A stretch of 64,000 nucleotides of DNA from Cryobacterium sp. PH29-G1 (GCF_030063365.1 NZ_JASISY010000006.1:1-64000), one strand, 5' to 3'. Shown: positions 27,832-36,492, counted from the stretch's first letter. Numbers and translations: made by a program. Notes: a model not told the origin generated them from the sequence alone.

Positions 27832-27854
27832 GGTGACGAAGGGAATTAGAGTGG

Positions 27855-29363
27855 CTAGTAGAGCTCGAAGTATTCGCGGTGCTCCCAATCGGTCACACCG
27901 TTTACGTAGGTATCCGGGTCGGGGTTCGCGGTAACCCAGGCGTCGTACCGTGCCACTTCACTGCGCTTGATCGTGACCAGGTAATCGATGAAGTGATCGC
28001 CAAAGGCCCCACGGTAGAAGGTGTCAGTTTCCAGTGCGTCGATTGCGTCGGCGAGCGTACTGGGCAGCGCCACAACATCTGCGGCGTACGGGTCTTCGGA
28101 CAATGCGCCCGGACTGGTTTTGTTCAGAATTCCGTCCAGGCCGGCAGCGGCCTGCGCCGCAATATAGAGGTAGGGGTTTGCGGCCGAATCGCCGACCCGG
28201 TTTTCCACGTGGGACGATACATCCCCCGGCGCGCTGATGACACGCATCATGGCGGCCCGGTTGTCCTGTGCCCAGGTCAGCCGGTCGGGGGCGAGCGAAT
28301 ACGGGCGGCGTCGGCGGTATCCATTCACCGTCGGCGTCGTGAATACGGAGGCGGCCACGCCGTGGGCGAGAGTGCCGCCGACATAGTGTTGGCCCAGCTC
28401 AGACAGCGGCTCGTTGAGATCGGTGACCATGAGATTCTCACCGGACTCGATGTCGACGACCGAGGTGTGTAGATGCCACCCGCTCGCGTAGAACCCGGGG
28501 ACGGCAGGGGTGCACATGAAGGATGCGAGGTACCCGTTTCGCTTAGCGATTTGTTTCGTCGCCATGCGAAACATCACCGCAGCATCGGCGGCGGCCAATG
28601 CTTCGAGCACATCGAACGTGGTCTCAACCTGGCTGGGGGCCCACTCGTCGTCGATCGAGCGCAGCGGAAGGCCCATGTCCACGATCGCCTTGCGGATCGG
28701 GCGAAGGATGTCGTCGATTTCATCGAGGTGGTCACCGAGCAGGTAGCTATAGCCACGGGCCACCGGGGCCACCTTGGGCGGATCTGCGGGGGAGCCGGGA
28801 GCACCCAGAGAGCCGGTACCGAGGAGGTCATCAACGACACGGGTCAGGTACCACTCCATTTCGATTCCGGCGATGAGTTTGTAACCGTGTTCGGCCATCC
28901 GCTGCAATGCCTGACGCAGGATGGACCGGGGAGCGAAGGGAAAGAGCTGACCGTTTGACATGTAGAGGTCGCACAGAACGAATGCGGTCTCCGGCACCCA
29001 CGGCAATACGGTGAATGTGGCAGGATCTGGAACCATTTTCACATTGGGGCTGCCTCCTAGGCCCTCGATTCCGAAGCCGCCGTTGGCGGTAAAAGGATTA
29101 AGTACTATCGCATTTGCGGAGTCGAAGAAAAAAGGTGCCATGGTGATGTCCATGCCACTCTCCAAGGCGGACAGATATGCCTCTTTGGTCAGAGACTTTC
29201 CGCGCAGGAGACCGTGCTGATCCGGCCAGGCCAACCGAACGACCTCAATGCCCGCGGCGTCCATGGCGATCCGGGAACGCTCCGCAGCTTCCAACTGCTT
29301 CTCCGAGTAGAGGCCATGCTTCTCAATGAACTTCGCTCGGGGCAATGTGACTTGGTCCAACAT
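27855..29363 (-). CDS. glutamine-synthetase-like gamma-glutamylamide ligase
   Basis: A 502-residue enzyme of the GS fold. Typical segments are IEMEWYLT (Glu metal ligands), GWHLHTSVVD (catalytic-site His), FTTPTVNGYRRRRPYSLAP and SHVENRVGDSAANPYLYIAA. In the C-terminal half these match GS-like ligases (TdnQ/AtdA1, IpuC, PuuA), which attach glutamate to an amine, rather than housekeeping GlnA. Next to a Rieske oxygenase and a glutamine amidotransferase the best reading is ATP-dependent gamma-glutamylation of an aromatic amine such as aniline. ATG with AAGGAG upstream; a stable hairpin sits just before that site. Confidence 0.85.
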   Translation of the reverse strand: MLDQVTLPRAKFIEKHGLYSEKQLEAAERSRIAMDAAGIEVVRLAWPDQHGLLRGKSLTKEAYLSALESGMDITMAPFFFDSANAIVLNPFTANGGFGIEGLGGSPNVKMVPDPATFTVLPWVPETAFVLCDLYMSNGQLFPFAPRSILRQALQRMAEHGYKLIAGIEMEWYLTRVVDDLLGTGSLGAPGSPADPPKVAPVARGYSYLLGDHLDEIDDILRPIRKAIVDMGLPLRSIDDEWAPSQVETTFDVLEALAAADAAVMFRMATKQIAKRNGYLASFMCTPAVPGFYASGWHLHTSVVDIESGENLMVTDLNEPLSELGQHYVGGTLAHGVAASVFTTPTVNGYRRRRPYSLAPDRLTWAQDNRAAMMRVISAPGDVSSHVENRVGDSAANPYLYIAAQAAAGLDGILNKTSPGALSEDPYAADVVALPSTLADAIDALETDTFYRGAFGDHFIDYLVTIKRSEVARYDAWVTANPDPDTYVNGVTDWEHREYFELY

Positions 29364-29382
29364 ATGACTGCTCCTTGATTGG

Positions 29383-29401
29383 GCGGCTCCTGCGGAGCCG
29401 C
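29383..29401 (-). promoter_or_regulatory. 8-bp hairpin in the leader of the ligase gene
   Basis: GCGGCTCC-TGC-GGAGCCGC forms a tight hairpin 20 bases before the ligase ATG, next to its AAGGAG site. It has no T-tract. Control of translation or RNA processing is possible. Confidence 0.55.
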
Positions 29402-29432
29402 GTTCGGGTTGTGCACGTGATGCGGATCGATC

Positions 29433-29480
29433 GGTCAGTGAAATGAGGTCAGTGAAATGAGGTCAGTGAAATCAGGTCAG
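29433..29480. repeat. 14-bp tandem direct repeats upstream of the ligase gene
   Basis: Two identical GGTCAGTGAAATGA units (29433, 29447), one GGTCAGTGAAATCA (29461) and a partial GGTCAG (29475) stand head to tail without spacers in the 196-base gap between the amidotransferase and ligase genes. Such non-coding iterons often bind a regulator. The related core TTTCACTG recurs in the gap before catA near 26090. Confidence 0.85.
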
Positions 29481-29559
29481 CCACTGGGGCTCAGTGACGA
29501 GGCCGCAGTGACGGGGACTCAGCGGAATGCGCTGCCGAAACGAGCTCGGCGCAGCGCGT

Positions 29560-30285
29560 TCAACGGAATGGTTCGGTAGCACTTTCCGAAACCGCCGCAG
29601 CGAGCCAACCACCGACAACGCGCTGAGCGCCTCGCCAAGCACGCCCGCCATCGTCAACTGTTGCCGCGAGGAGTTCGGCCGTGTCTACTCCGCTTGCTCG
29701 TAATTTGGGCCCTTCAATGGCCAAGAGGTGGTGAATACCGACCGGTGAGATCTCGGGGTGGAATTGCACGGCCAGAGCTGAGCCCAATCTCCAGGCCTGC
29801 GGGTAGCGGTCGGAGACCGCTAGAAGCTCCGCGTCAACGGGTGGTCTGAAGGTGTCGCTGTGAAACGAAAAGAACCGACCCTCCAGCCCCGTCAGGTCCG
29901 TGACGTGCTGCCCGGGTGCGGGCAGCACGTCGATGAGTCCGTACTCCAAACCCGAAGGGCCGGGGATGGCCTCTCCTCCGAGAGCCCGAGCCAGAATCTG
30001 GGAACCCAAGCAGATTCCAAGAACCGGCACCTGTGCCTGAACCGCATCGCGCAGAAAGTTTTCTTCTCGGAGGAGGAAGGGATACTTTTCGGTGTCGTAG
30101 GCACTTTGCGGACCCCCCAAACAGATCACGGCGGCAACCGAGGTCACCTCAGGAAGCGCCTCGCCGGCAAAGGGTGAAACGGTTCGTGACGTCAAACCAT
30201 GATCGTCGATTAGTTGGTGGATCCGCTCAAGATCCGTACGCGCAACATGACTGATAATCAGCACGGTGCCGCCCGCCTGGGTCAT
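29560..30285 (-). CDS. class I glutamine amidotransferase-like protein
   Basis: A 241-residue stand-alone GATase. The nucleophile Cys92 is in VLGICLGSQILARALG and the His-Glu part of the triad in VQFHPEIS. The ATG at 30285 overlaps the stop of the preceding small gene (ATGA). In aniline clusters the homologue (TdnT/AtdA2) acts with the GS-like ligase and is thought to hydrolyse gamma-glutamyl intermediates. The same role is inferred here. The sequence resembles GMP-synthase-type GATases, so a general family call is safest. Confidence 0.85.
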   Translation of the reverse strand: MTQAGGTVLIISHVARTDLERIHQLIDDHGLTSRTVSPFAGEALPEVTSVAAVICLGGPQSAYDTEKYPFLLREENFLRDAVQAQVPVLGICLGSQILARALGGEAIPGPSGLEYGLIDVLPAPGQHVTDLTGLEGRFFSFHSDTFRPPVDAELLAVSDRYPQAWRLGSALAVQFHPEISPVGIHHLLAIEGPKLRASGVDTAELLAATVDDGGRAWRGAQRVVGGWLAAAVSESATEPFR

Positions 30286-30572
30286 GGCTGAGGCCGGGGT
30301 TCGATGTTGGAGTGCCAGGGACTCCAATGGTCGGTGCCCGCGAGGGCCTGCATTAGTTCGACCGCGTTCACTCGATCCAAGGCCAGCCAAGAATCATCGA
30401 GACTTACACCGTAGGGAGTGAAATCCCAGATCTTCAGGCGTTTCACCTCAGCGATCACCGGTCGCATCGTCGCGATTTCACGTTCCAATCGGGCGACCTT
30501 CTCGGTGAGGAGTATGTTTTCTCGTCGGATCAGATCGGTCTGCTCCCCAGGCTCCGGGGCATTCGAATTCAT
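30282..30572 (-). CDS. unrecognised 96-residue coiled-coil protein
   Basis: I do not recognise this protein. It sits 9 bases after the dioxygenase beta gene and shares ATGA with the amidotransferase gene, so it is surely part of the operon. Residues ~14-50 form a heptad-like, charged helix (LIRRENILLTEKVARLEREI). A short globular-looking part follows (KIWDFTPYGVSLDDSWLALD), then a Pro-rich tail. No such gene is part of the aniline dioxygenase operons I know. It might be an assembly or docking factor (inference). Confidence 0.75.
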   Translation of the reverse strand: MNSNAPEPGEQTDLIRRENILLTEKVARLEREIATMRPVIAEVKRLKIWDFTPYGVSLDDSWLALDRVNAVELMQALAGTDHWSPWHSNIEPRPQP

Positions 30573-30581
30573 CGTTTCCTC

Positions 30582-31175
30582 TCAAAAGACCAGGGTGAGA
30601 TTCTCGTGGCCGTGCTCAGAATCGAGAAGGTTGACCTGTTTGAGGCGAATCTTCCAGCCGTCGCCATCGGGCGCCAGCACGTGGCCATACCAGCCCGGAT
30701 AGGTTTTGCCGACCCCGGCTCGAAACTCGTGAACAATGAAGTTCGATCGCACCAAGCGGTACCCGGAACCCGGGTCATCAAGCACTTCAACGTTGGTGAT
30801 CAGGCGTCGGGTGCGCGACTGGGGAATCTGGCTGAATGCCAGTCCGGTGCGCAGCCAGAAGACGCGATCGGTGAGGCGGCGTCGGTCGTCGAACGCGTGG
30901 GAAACCTCCAGGCGGGGATTACCGCCTCCCGGGGTAATCGGAACCCAGTAGAGGCAATCGTCGGTGAACAGCTCGATCCAATCGTTGAATCGGGCCTCAT
31001 CGATGAGACGCGCCTCTCTGGACAGAAAACCTTCGGCTGATCTGGCCACATTGACATCAGCGACAGCCCAGTCCGCGGTGAACAGGTCCGCGAAGCGGTC
31101 GAGGTCCGCATAGAAATCAGCGTCCACGTGGTACGACCAACGCGAGGTATCCGAATAGTCGGTCTGCGCGTTCAT
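30582..31175 (-). CDS. aromatic-ring-hydroxylating dioxygenase beta subunit
   Basis: A 197-residue small subunit of the SnoaL-like fold. ATG 31175 overlaps the alpha stop (ATGA). Typical features are EARLIDEARFNDWIELFTDD, CLYWVPITPGG and RTRRLITNVEVL. It has no metal site and builds the alpha3beta3 oligomer. The frame extends upstream but only within the alpha gene. Confidence 0.9.
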   Translation of the reverse strand: MNAQTDYSDTSRWSYHVDADFYADLDRFADLFTADWAVADVNVARSAEGFLSREARLIDEARFNDWIELFTDDCLYWVPITPGGGNPRLEVSHAFDDRRRLTDRVFWLRTGLAFSQIPQSRTRRLITNVEVLDDPGSGYRLVRSNFIVHEFRAGVGKTYPGWYGHVLAPDGDGWKIRLKQVNLLDSEHGHENLTLVF

Positions 31176-32497
31176 GCGCGAGCCCCGTTCATCAGGCGCA
31201 GCCATTCCTGGAAGTAGCTGCGCATATGGATTTCATCGGTCACGGCTGAAACCACAACACCGGTTTCGTCCATGCTCTGCCACCCGTCGACGTTGAGGCC
31301 GCGATTCATGAGGATCCACTCGACTTCAGTGACAGCCAGACCGCGCTGGACCTCTTCGAAATTCGCTTGGTCGTCGGGTTCACCGAATGCGGGAAAGTCT
31401 TCCTGGGTACGCATTCGCATAGTGTTGACTTCTTCGGGCACACCGCCAATGCTCGTCGCATTCCACACCAACTGGGTCTTGTCGACGCTCAGGGGCTCGA
31501 TCACCTGAATCTGATTACCAATGATCAGAAGATTAGGAAAGATGCTCAGGTTGATTTGGGCCCCCGCGCTGATGTCCAAGAGTCGATCGGCATCCTCGGG
31601 GTACTTCGTACGAATCAGTTCTTCGAAGCGTTCCCGGCCAGGCTGCGGTCGCTGATTTGCCCAGATGCTACCGGGGCCGTCAAAATTGGGGCGTTGGTCG
31701 ATGACGCTGTGTCCGTTGCCGAGGGAGTAGATCTTCATCGCTCCGTCATCGGGGGTCTTGCCGAAGTAGGACATGTCCTTACTGTCGCCCAATCGCGACG
31801 CCATCTCGAGCAGAGAACGGTGCGAGAACGAGGGGTGGTATCCGTCGCCCCCGTTGTCGTAGGCAAGCTTCCAGTTGCCGCGGTAGACCATGCGGTGGGC
31901 TGCGGCGCGCACGATGACCTCACCGTCGGGCGCCCGGTCAATCCAGTAGTCCAGCCACGGTTTGGCTTCACCGAGAAAATCTTCCAGCGATGGCGCGGAT
32001 TCGTTCAGAGTGCCGAAGATAAATCCGCGGTAACTCTCGACGCGGGAGACCTTGCCGAGACCGAGTTCGGACTTGTTGAAATCCGCGCCGTATCCGCTGG
32101 GCCACGGAGCGCCGACGAGCTCGCCGGTGTTCCGAAACGTCCACCCGTGGTACGGGCACTGAAAGCTCTTTGCTACCCCGGCCTCCTCGCGGCAGATGGT
32201 TGCGGCGCGGTGAGCGCACCGATTGAAGACGGCGTGCAGTCCACCCTTACGGTCTCTCGTGATCACGATAGGACGTAGCCCCAACGTGCCGGTCACGAAG
32301 GAATTCTTCTCCGGGAGCTGGGACTCATGGGCCAGATATGCCCAGGTCTGCCCGAAAACTTTGACCATTTCCTCGGTGAATACCCGCTCCTCGGTGTAGA
32401 GCGACCTGTGCACCCGGTCTTCACGCACTAGGTCATCCCAGCACGGTGTCTTCGGATCCTTCACGGAATCCGTCACTACGGAAAGTACGTCCACCAT
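31172..32497 (-). CDS. Rieske dioxygenase alpha subunit, aniline-dioxygenase-like
   Basis: A 441-residue catalytic subunit. Rieske ligands are Cys94-x-His96 and Cys114-x2-His117 (CAHRAA and QCPYHGWTF). The mononuclear iron site has Asp218 (bridging), His221 and His226 in GGDGYHPSFSH; the third ligand lies nearer the C-terminus. It would add both atoms of O2 to an aromatic ring. The GS-like, GATase, ferredoxin and catechol dioxygenase genes downstream point to an aromatic amine. ATG with AGGAG 9 bases before it. A TATAGA on the minus strand at 32579-32584 could be the -10 of its promoter. Confidence 0.92.
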   Translation of the reverse strand: MVDVLSVVTDSVKDPKTPCWDDLVREDRVHRSLYTEERVFTEEMVKVFGQTWAYLAHESQLPEKNSFVTGTLGLRPIVITRDRKGGLHAVFNRCAHRAATICREEAGVAKSFQCPYHGWTFRNTGELVGAPWPSGYGADFNKSELGLGKVSRVESYRGFIFGTLNESAPSLEDFLGEAKPWLDYWIDRAPDGEVIVRAAAHRMVYRGNWKLAYDNGGDGYHPSFSHRSLLEMASRLGDSKDMSYFGKTPDDGAMKIYSLGNGHSVIDQRPNFDGPGSIWANQRPQPGRERFEELIRTKYPEDADRLLDISAGAQINLSIFPNLLIIGNQIQVIEPLSVDKTQLVWNATSIGGVPEEVNTMRMRTQEDFPAFGEPDDQANFEEVQRGLAVTEVEWILMNRGLNVDGWQSMDETGVVVSAVTDEIHMRSYFQEWLRLMNGARA

Positions 32498-32646
32498 CTG
32501 CTCGGCTCCTCAGAAGATCATGGCCTCGATGTTGGGGCCACTGAATTGAGCCGAGCCTATGGATCGCTTTTCGGAGCGTCTATAGAAGCGTGAGGAATTT
32601 CGTTAGGAAGAATTCGACGACCTAGATTTCTCTACAAGGAATGTGG

Positions 32647-33435
32647 CTAGCGATCCTGCAGGTCTGCCAGAGCCACCGAAGTCATGCGCTTCTCGACGGC
32701 TGCAGCCGCGGCCAACAGCGCCTGCGCGCACTCCTCGACCTTTTCTTTGCTAAAGCGGATGCTGGGAATGGCGGCGCTGATGGCGACTACCGGCCGCCCC
32801 TGCTGGTCGAGAACCGCGACGCCAATGCCGTTGACTCCCTGAGCCGCCTCCTCGATGTTGGTGGCATATCCCTGCTGGCGTACCGTCGCCAAGTGACGTT
32901 TCAAGGCCAAAACGCTCGAGATTCGGGTGGAGCGCCACGGCGGAAGACCTCCGCCGTGCAGGTGGTCAATCTGCGCGTTACTCAGCGACGCGAGCATCGC
33001 TTTCCCCCCGGCGGAGCAATATGCCGGAACCTGGTCCCACACGCCGACCCTAATTCTCAAGGTCTGGTCGCTCTCCACCCCGTCAACGTATCGAACTTGG
33101 GGTCCCTCGAGTACCCAGACCTGCACGGTCTCATCCAGTTGCTTGACCAATGATTCGAGAGTGGGACGCACGATCTGGCGCACGGTACTGATCGATCGCG
33201 TGCTGTCACTCCAGGAGGCCAGTTCCGGGCCGGCTCGATAGAGGCGCTCTCGATTCTGCATGGCAAAGCCGCCATGACACAGAGCTGCCAGAAGGCGATG
33301 GGCTGTCGAGGGGACCACGTTGAGTCGTTCGGCCGCCGCTTTGACGCTCATAACCTCGCCGTCCCGCAGCGCGACGATCAATTTGAGTGCCCGATCAACT
33401 GAATCGAGGGGAGGTTGTGGCTCAAGATTTCGCAT
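32647..33435 (-). CDS. IclR family transcriptional regulator
   Basis: A 262-residue protein. The N-terminal winged HTH (SVDRALKLIVALRDGE to NVVPSTAHRLLAAL) is followed by the IclR effector domain (PAYCSAGGKAMLASL, EEAAQGVNGIGVAVLD). IclR proteins often control aromatic catabolism with a pathway intermediate as effector. It lies between the dioxygenase operon and the divergent M24-hyuBA-ABC operon, so it may control either or both. The dyad in the divergent promoter (33463-33477) is a candidate site. Confidence 0.92.
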   Translation of the reverse strand: MRNLEPQPPLDSVDRALKLIVALRDGEVMSVKAAAERLNVVPSTAHRLLAALCHGGFAMQNRERLYRAGPELASWSDSTRSISTVRQIVRPTLESLVKQLDETVQVWVLEGPQVRYVDGVESDQTLRIRVGVWDQVPAYCSAGGKAMLASLSNAQIDHLHGGGLPPWRSTRISSVLALKRHLATVRQQGYATNIEEAAQGVNGIGVAVLDQQGRPVVAISAAIPSIRFSKEKVEECAQALLAAAAAVEKRMTSVALADLQDR

Positions 33436-33457
33436 AAGAGAATCTTTACACGATGCA

Positions 33458-33487
33458 TTGCGCTAGGGGAAACCTAGTTTATATAGT
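33458..33487 (+). promoter_or_regulatory. promoter with dyad in spacer, before the M24-hyuBA operon
   Basis: TTGCGC (33458-33463), 18 bases, TATAGT (33482-33487) is a good sigma-70-type pair. The spacer contains the perfect dyad CTAGG-GGAAA-CCTAG (33463-33477), where a bound protein would block or remodel RNA polymerase. It lies 80 bases before the M24 gene and just upstream of iclR, so the IclR protein is the likely binder. Confidence 0.55.
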
Positions 33488-33566
33488 CCGGGTATCGACT
33501 GGCGGTACGGGCCAGCAGAAACTCAGAGATCTTTAACAAATCAATCTGAAGAACGGGACGGTACTG

Positions 33567-34751
33567 GTGAGTACGAACTTAGATGAGCGGGATCGCCGCT
33601 GGGGTTTGCTCAATGATTCCATGCGCGAACACAGCATGGATTGCCTGATCTTTGCGGCCAACGACTACCGCGGTCACAAGGGCGCTTTGCGCTACGTGAC
33701 CGACTACAACTTATTTCATCGGTCCGGCAATGCGGTCATGTTTAAAAATGAGGAACCGATTGTCGTGTTGTCGGGGAGTTTGGCCGGCTCTCGCCGCCCG
33801 ACCACGGACTGGGTTGCCGACTACCGTTTTCCCGGCACCATCGCCCAAGGGCTGGTCGACGCCTTCTCAGGGCGCAAGAATGTCAAGCGAGTGGGCATTG
33901 TCGGATTCGGCCAGATCATGAAGGTCGACGAATACCTCGCGCTGACCGAGGGGCTGCCCGGGATTGAATTCTTTGACTACACGGCAAACTTCGAGAAGAT
34001 CCGCGTGGTGAAGAGCCCAGAGGAGATTATTGGAGTTGAAGAATCCGCGTACGTCTTAGACCAATGCTTCACCCGCCTGCTCGAAATTGCCCGGCCCGGC
34101 GTGACCGAGCGCGAGATTGGCGCCGAAATGTACAGAGTGGGATACAAGCTGGGCGGGGAAGACCCGCTCTTCCTCACCATGTACACCGAGAACCTCCATG
34201 ACGGAGTGTCGGCAAGTTTCGCGCCGCCGCGGGGACGAGAACTGAACGCACACGACCTGCACACCTTTTCTTTTGAAATCGTCGGTCCGCGCGGGTACTG
34301 GACCGAGCTCTCTCGTATGGTCACCTTTGCGACCCCGCACGACGACGATGTGCGAATGGCGAGGGCCGTCTCCAAGGGGATCACGGCCGCAGCCGCCGCG
34401 ATGAAGCCTGGAACATCACCCAATGCCGTACAGCAGTCCGTGCTCGCAGCAATCGAATCGGAGGGCGCGGTCTCCTCTTATTGGTCGGGGCACTCCCTCG
34501 GCCTGGACGTGCTGGAGCAACCGTGGATCGGACTCGACGTCGTCGAGGACGATGGCGGCCAGGCCAGCGACATCATCGAAGTTGGCAACGTCTTCACTAT
34601 TCACCCCATGGTCGTCGACCAGGTCAAGAAACGGAGCGGATATATGTCCGACACGTTCGTCATTGAGTCTGACGGCGCGCGCAAACTCTCCGAATTCAGC
34701 ACGGCTCTGCACTGCCTGACGAAAGGAAACGTCAATGTCATCGACTACTAG
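33567..34751 (+). CDS. M24 family creatinase-like hydrolase
   Basis: A 394-residue pita-bread-fold protein. The N-terminal creatinase domain is followed by the M24 catalytic domain. Comparison with Xaa-Pro aminopeptidase motifs shows that the metal ligands are mostly lost: the two Asp positions read Glu (SFEIVG, TELSR), the TIEPG Glu is His (TIHPM) and the RxEDT Glu is Ser (MSDTFVIE), while GHSLG keeps His. Loss of metal ligands is known for creatinase, which cleaves C-N bonds without metal. Adjacent hyuB and hyuA genes suggest action on an amide or guanidine-like substrate. GTG start with a weak ribosome site. Confidence 0.8.
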   Translation: MSTNLDERDRRWGLLNDSMREHSMDCLIFAANDYRGHKGALRYVTDYNLFHRSGNAVMFKNEEPIVVLSGSLAGSRRPTTDWVADYRFPGTIAQGLVDAFSGRKNVKRVGIVGFGQIMKVDEYLALTEGLPGIEFFDYTANFEKIRVVKSPEEIIGVEESAYVLDQCFTRLLEIARPGVTEREIGAEMYRVGYKLGGEDPLFLTMYTENLHDGVSASFAPPRGRELNAHDLHTFSFEIVGPRGYWTELSRMVTFATPHDDDVRMARAVSKGITAAAAAMKPGTSPNAVQQSVLAAIESEGAVSSYWSGHSLGLDVLEQPWIGLDVVEDDGGQASDIIEVGNVFTIHPMVVDQVKKRSGYMSDTFVIESDGARKLSEFSTALHCLTKGNVNVIDY

Positions 34752-36492
34752 TACCCGGATCGATCCAATCACCGCGTCCGTGCTCCAACGCCGCGTCGAC
34801 GCGATCGCCAAGGAAATGGCTGGAATGCTCATGCGGTCGTCGCGTTCACCAATTTTCAACGAGATTGGTGATCTAGTGACGGTCGTGTTCGATAAGCACG
34901 GAAACACGCTTGCTCAAGCCGAATTTGCGGCCATCATCGCGTTCGGTGCGCATCCCTCGCTTGAATTCATCATCAACTATTACGGTGACGACGTTCACGA
35001 GGGTGACGTCATTATTCATAACGACGTGTATTCCGGGGGAAATCAGAACGCCGACACCGGCATCTACGTGCCGGTCTTCGTCGACGCCGCCCTCGTGGGT
35101 TGGATGGCAGCCAAGGGGCACATGGCGGACATCGGTGGTATGACGGCAGGCGGCTATGACCCCAATGCGAAGGACATTTGGCAGGAAGCACTGCGTATCC
35201 CTCCCGTCAAAATCGTGCACCGTGGGGTTCTGCAGCGTGATGTTTGGGACTTCATCTCTGCGAATATCCGCATGGATTTTGTCATGGAAGACATCAAGTC
35301 CATGATCGGATGCTGCACGGTAGGGGGGCGACGCCTCATTGAGGTTATCCGGAGGTACACCCTGGAAACCTACGAAGACCACATGAACTACATTTTGGAA
35401 AGCTCCGCGCGTCAAGTTCGTGCTGAAGTCGGTCGGTGGGCCGATGGGCATTACTACGGCGAGAGCTGGATGGTTTCCGACGGGTTCGACACCACCAAAA
35501 GATACAAGATTGCCTGCGAGATTGAGGTCAAGGGCGAAGAGATCACCTTCGACTTCTCGTCGAGCGATGATCAGGCACCGGGAATCACGAATATGCCTCC
35601 CGCCTCGGCCAAGGGAGCCGTACGAATTGCGTTCCTCATGATCATGGCGGCGGGCGGCATCAACATTCCGACCAACCAGGGCCTGTTCGAACCTATCAAG
35701 ACGGTCTTCCGAGAAGGTTCCCTGCTCAATCCGCGGTTTCCCGCCGCAACCGTCTTCGGCAACCAGATGTGCGATGAAGTTGTTGAATGCATAATGACGG
35801 CCCTCTCCGGAATCCTGCCAGATCGGGTGACGGCCGGATGGAACAAATACCTCTGCACATCAACGCACGGAGTTGACCCGCGCACCAACGAGGCCTTTGG
35901 TACCCTCACGGTGTTCCAACGCACCGGCCCCGGCGGAATGCTCGGTACCGACGGCTGGGATGCGCTTGGTTTCACCGGAACGGCAGGCCAGATGCGCGCT
36001 CCAGACCCCGAGATGTTTGAACTAACTTCTCCTCACTTCCTCGAGTATCTGGAATACCTTCCCGACTCCGCTGGAGCTGGCGAATTTCGCGGCGGAATGG
36101 GTACCCGAACGGCGTGGAGCAACTATGGTCTGCACCAGCACGGCGTCACCCTCGGCGATAATGTTCGTCACGAAGGAGCCGTTCCCGCTCAGGGGCTGTT
36201 CGGCGGGTCGGATTCTGGCCTCAATGAGATCACGGTCACCTATCCGGATGGCCGGGAACATTTGTGGGGCTCGAAGGAGATCATCGAGCTCCCGGCCGGT
36301 ACCCGGATGGAATCCATCAGCGGGGGCGGCGCCGGCTATGGCGACCCGAGAAAGCGCCCCATCAAAAAGGTGCTCGCCGAGGTTCGTGACGGTGTCCTCA
36401 CCCGGGAGAAGGCACGCGAGGACTACGGCGTAGTTATCTTCGCAGACGGAGTGTCCGTCGACCAGGAACAAACCGCGGCTCTTCGAGCCTAG
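34735..36492 (+). CDS. hyuB: hydantoinase/oxoprolinase family protein, HyuB
   Basis: A 585-residue protein of the hydantoinase B family (subunit of ATP-dependent N-methylhydantoinase, 5-oxoprolinase or acetophenone carboxylase systems). Conserved segments are SRSPIFNEIGDLVTVVFD, GDVIIHNDVYSGGNQNAD, KGHMADIGGMTAGG and the C-terminal GGGAGYGDP. The ATG overlaps the M24 stop region by 17 bases. It would work with HyuA on ring opening of a cyclic amide; carboxylation is the main alternative. Confidence 0.88.
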   Translation: MSSTTSTRIDPITASVLQRRVDAIAKEMAGMLMRSSRSPIFNEIGDLVTVVFDKHGNTLAQAEFAAIIAFGAHPSLEFIINYYGDDVHEGDVIIHNDVYSGGNQNADTGIYVPVFVDAALVGWMAAKGHMADIGGMTAGGYDPNAKDIWQEALRIPPVKIVHRGVLQRDVWDFISANIRMDFVMEDIKSMIGCCTVGGRRLIEVIRRYTLETYEDHMNYILESSARQVRAEVGRWADGHYYGESWMVSDGFDTTKRYKIACEIEVKGEEITFDFSSSDDQAPGITNMPPASAKGAVRIAFLMIMAAGGINIPTNQGLFEPIKTVFREGSLLNPRFPAATVFGNQMCDEVVECIMTALSGILPDRVTAGWNKYLCTSTHGVDPRTNEAFGTLTVFQRTGPGGMLGTDGWDALGFTGTAGQMRAPDPEMFELTSPHFLEYLEYLPDSAGAGEFRGGMGTRTAWSNYGLHQHGVTLGDNVRHEGAVPAQGLFGGSDSGLNEITVTYPDGREHLWGSKEIIELPAGTRMESISGGGAGYGDPRKRPIKKVLAEVRDGVLTREKAREDYGVVIFADGVSVDQEQTAALRA

